Source of the DNA: Aptenodytes patagonicus
Taxonomy: Eukaryota > Chordata > Aves > Sphenisciformes > Spheniscidae
DNA length: 64,000 bases
Assembly: GCF_965638725.1 (NCBI RefSeq)
Contig: NC_134974.1
Location: 496,001 to 560,000, forward strand
Direction of reading: 5' to 3'
The notes under the pieces were generated by a model. That model was not told the DNA's origin and made no database searches. It saw only the letters and a program-made list of their open reading frames with translations. The translations under genes were made by a program, and so were the position numbers. The number at the start of each line of letters is the position of its first letter. The first letter of the stretch is position 1. Shown here piece after piece: positions 60,901 through 64,000 of this stretch.

Positions 60901-63900
60901 CCGTGCCGCGGGCATCCCCTCCCTGCTACCAGCATCGCCTCCCTGCCGCCTGCCCTGGCCCCCTGTGCCGAGGCGTCGGACAGGCCCTCGCCCTCCCGCC
61001 GCCCCGGGGCAGGGCGCTGGGTGCTTGCCGCTGGCCGCGGCCGGCCCCGGCCGAGCCGGGAGGGCGCCTGCGCTCGGCGGGAGCAGGCCTGCCACCACAG
61101 GCTGGGCTCGGTGCAGCGTGCTGTGGCCTGCCTGGCCGGCCCCAGAGCCGCCCCCCAACCCTGCAGATGCATGTCCCGCTCTGCCCCCCAAAGCGGGTCC
61201 CCAAGGTCCCATGGGGAATGTGGGACGCGGTGATCCGGGGAGGGGGCTGGAGGACAGCCCTGGCTGGACCGTGTCACCTGGTCCCCTCCACTCCCCAGGC
61301 AGGGGCACCCGCAGAGCATGGCCCCCCCGTCCCCCCACAGCCCCCTGGGGCCGGCTGCAGGTTCGTGCAATCCCCCCCATAATTACACCCTCTGCATCCC
61401 CAGCTAAACAGCAATTAATTAGCAGCCCGGGGAGTGCTCCCCACACCCCACTGCCAGCACCCGCCCCGGCCGCCCACACCAGCCCGGCCCCGGCCGGGCT
61501 CCGGGCAGCTGTGCCGGTGCTGCTGGCAGCACGAGGCCGGGCAGAAAGGGGAAGAGCCCTGTGCCAGTGTAGCCGCGCAGCCAGGCAGGGAGGGGGCCTC
61601 TGGCCCCAGCAACGTTCACGGAAAGAGCTGGGTTGTGCAAGAGCCCGACCACACAAGCGGGCAGTGGAGCCGGCAGGCGGGCAGAGGGGCAGCAGCCATG
61701 CCGGCATCTCACCTGTGCAGGCCAGCACGCCCTGGCATGGCATCCCGCCTCCCCCATCACCGGGGACCGCGTGCCAGGCAGGGACCGGCCATGCCGCCAC
61801 AGGTCAGCCCAATGCCCAGAGTGCAGGCAGCATGTGGCCAGGAGGCAGCGGTGGTGCAGGCAGCCTTGCCCGCCATGTTGCTGCGATGCTCTGGGCTGGC
61901 CGGCCGCCCTGGCGGGGGGGCACGGCCCCAGGCCAGCATCCCCGGCAGGGAGGGAGGGACGCGGCACCTGCCTGCCAACCCTCTGCCTGCCCTTTGCTCC
62001 CCATAAAGGAGGGGAATGGCGCCAGCCCCCCCCTGGCCCAGGTGTGCCAGGTGCTAAGGGCGGGAGATAAGGTGGGCGAGGCGGGCAGGGAGGGGCACGG
62101 CATGGGCACGCAGCCCTGACTCAGGGTTCCCGCTGGTGGCCAGGCCCCGCTGGGGTGAGTCACCACGTCCCCCCCACCCTGGGGGTGTCGCAACCACCCA
62201 CGCGCCCGCGCTGGCCGCAAACTGCTGCTCGCCCTGGCTGGGGGGCACCAAGGGTGCCCACCCAGGGGGGACCAGGCTGTGAAGGTGCTGGCCTTTGGGA
62301 AGGATGGGCTGGCCTTCATCCATCCTCCTCCACACTCCGCCCTTGCCTTGGCCAGTGGCACCCTGACCAATGTGTCACCAGTGATGGGACACGGCCCCAT
62401 CCCACATGCAGCCGGGATGGGCTCTGGCAGCATCCTGGCTCCCGCACGGCACCAGCCCCTCTCCCCGATGGCAGGATGGGCACCCCAGCCAAGGGTATTC
62501 CCATCTCCCGCACCATGTCCCGACACTGGGGACCCCGACCTGCCCATCCCACAGCCACCTGCTCGCCCATGGGTGGCCCGAACAGATGTGGCTGAGGGCG
62601 TGTGGCCTCTGTGGGTCACCCCCGGGCCCCCCGCTGTGAGCGCCACCATCCCCAGCGCTGGGGAGAGGCCATGTGAGGCCGGACACGGGCTGTCCCCGGC
62701 TGCTCCCTGCCAGGGCGGCCGGGGGAGCGGGGCCACGCGCAGGCAGGAGCAGGCACAGGGAGGGAAGGAAGGGAGGAAGGAAAGAAGGGAGGAAGGGAGG
62801 AAGGGAGGAAGGGAGGAAGGGAGGAAGGGAGGAAGGGAGGAAGGGAGGAAGGGAGGAAGGGAGGAAGGGAGGAAGGGAGGAAGGGAGGAAGGGAGGAAGG
62901 GAGGAAGGGGTTGCTGAAATGGAGCTCGGGGAGGGGGCGAACAGGAAGGAAATAGTCAACAGCAAACCCCACGTTTCATGACCCCAGCAAGGAGTGAAAC
63001 CCACCCCCAGGTCCCCCAGCGGCCAGGGGGACAGGGCTGTGGTCAGGGCGGGCGGCGCTCGGAGGGGCTCCAAGCCCGGCCCGTGCCCAGGCCACCCCTC
63101 CAGAACTGACAGGGGCACGGCGGAGCTGGGCATCCTGCTGCACCTCGGCTTACACAGCCCAGCCCTGCCCAGGACCCCGCTGGGATGGAGCAAGACTGGG
63201 CTGCCCGCAGGCACCCCAGCAGCCCGGTCCCGGGCACAGGGGTGCCGGTGGCAGCAGCACAAGGCTCTGCCAGCCCGCAGCCTGGGACAGGCAGGCTTGC
63301 CCGCAGCTGGTCCCACTCGCCAGCCCCAGGGTGAGCCGGCGCCGCTCGCCCCACAGCACGCAGTCACGGGAGCCCCTTGGAGGGCAGCCAGACCCCCGGG
63401 TCCCACTGCACCGCACGGCCCTGGGGGCCCCCCAGGCTGGTAGCATCTCCTCCCCTCCTTGGGTCCCTGTCCTCATGGCACACCAGGGACTGAGCAGCAC
63501 CAGCCGGAGCTGGCGCAGGACAGGCCCTGATGCTCCATCCTGGCACTGGGGCGGTGCTGGTCCCAGTGGGGTCACCCGGCAAGGACAGTGCCAGCCCACG
63601 GCCCCCCCTCCACACCCCCCGAAATAGCCTGGCTTCCGCCCCCACGGCAGCTGCCTGCTGCCAGCTCCCCGCTGCCCACGGCTGATCCCGGGGGAGGAAA
63701 GGAGGGGGCAGGCGGCTCTAATCCCCCCCCCCCCGAGCCCATGTAGCTCTGCCAGCAGGGCCGTGCCTGCCGTGGCCTCCCTGACCCACGTGGCGCCGCA
63801 AGTGAGACCCCGGCCAGCCCTGCCCTGGTCCCATAGCCCCGTGGTGGAGCGGAGCTGGGGGCAGCCAGCCATGGAGCCCCACTATGGCATGCGGGACCGT

Positions 63901-64000
63901 CCCTGAACCATCCCCAGCCCTGAGCACCACTGGGATGTCCCCACCGTGCTGGCTGGCTCAGCACAGCCCCAGCGGGATGGGAATCCCCTTCCCCTCCCCC
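57940..64000. other. Region upstream of ZBTB7B without recognised exons
   Basis: No exon of a known family was recognised on either strand; open frames show GC-driven composition. It contains an AT-rich island at 61365-61425 (CATAATTACACC, AGCAATTAATTAGC), a short CCCAT repeat near 60380 and the purine tract at 62757-62908. In mammals the distal regulatory elements and 5' exons of ZBTB7B lie upstream, so this could be regulatory. Nothing more can be supported. Confidence 0.5.
62757..62908. repeat. Polypurine (GGAAGGGA)n tract
   Basis: About 150 bp of AAGGGAGG octamers with very few interruptions, all purine on the plus strand. A microsatellite able in principle to form triplex DNA. Confidence 0.92.

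Noticed and set aside
62279-62917. Open frames encoding Gly-Gly-Arg-Glu repeats (plus) or Leu-Pro-Ser-Phe repeats (minus)
   Set aside because: Translation of the GGAAGGGA microsatellite.
57940-64000. Search for FLAD1 or LENEP, the next genes in the human block
   Set aside because: No exon of either could be recognised; they may lie beyond the window.

Overview
The window is vertebrate nuclear DNA. Very high GC, long G/C homopolymers, short introns, almost no recognisable transposons and many GC-rich minisatellites suggest a bird (or another sauropsid) microchromosome. Species cannot be read from the sequence. Seven protein-coding genes were rebuilt exon by exon from splice signals, reading phase and remembered family sequences. 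They lie in the same order and relative orientation as the human 1q21-q22 block, seen here from the reverse strand: EFNA1(-), EFNA3(-), EFNA4(-), ADAM15(-), DCST1(-), DCST2(+), ZBTB7B(-).

Layout. 1-3.0 kb: EFNA1 (5 exons; its 3' UTR runs off the left edge). 3.0-7.5 kb: intergenic, with one AT-rich candidate enhancer. 7.5-17.6 kb: EFNA3 (5 exons, 8-kb first intron with several homeodomain-site-rich islands). 17.6-28.9 kb: 11 kb without recognised exons but with further AT-rich islands. 28.9-33.4 kb: EFNA4 (5 exons, introns full of tandem repeats). 34.2-35.8 kb: a 1.6-kb minisatellite, then a CTCF/ETS/ZNF143-like motif cluster. 36.0-43.8 kb: ADAM15 (25 coding exons). 44.5-48.3 kb: DCST1 (16 coding exons). 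48.4-52.4 kb: DCST2 (15 coding exons), head-to-head with DCST1 with only 135 bp between start codons. 53.0-56.2 kb: ZBTB7B (two coding exons recognised; 5' UTR exons not located). 57-64 kb: no recognised exon; one cluster of GGATTA sites and one long purine tract.

Function. The three ephrin-A genes encode GPI-anchored Eph-receptor ligands and probably share enhancers. ADAM15 is a membrane metalloprotease-disintegrin; here its catalytic glutamate reads as glutamine. DCST1 and DCST2 are paired DC-STAMP-domain membrane proteins with C-terminal RING-like fingers; in animals these two act together in sperm-egg fusion, which fits the shared promoter. ZBTB7B (ThPOK) is a BTB/zinc-finger repressor. 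Its main coding exon carries several apparent indels in this assembly, and its fourth zinc finger is altered by a 12-bp duplication.
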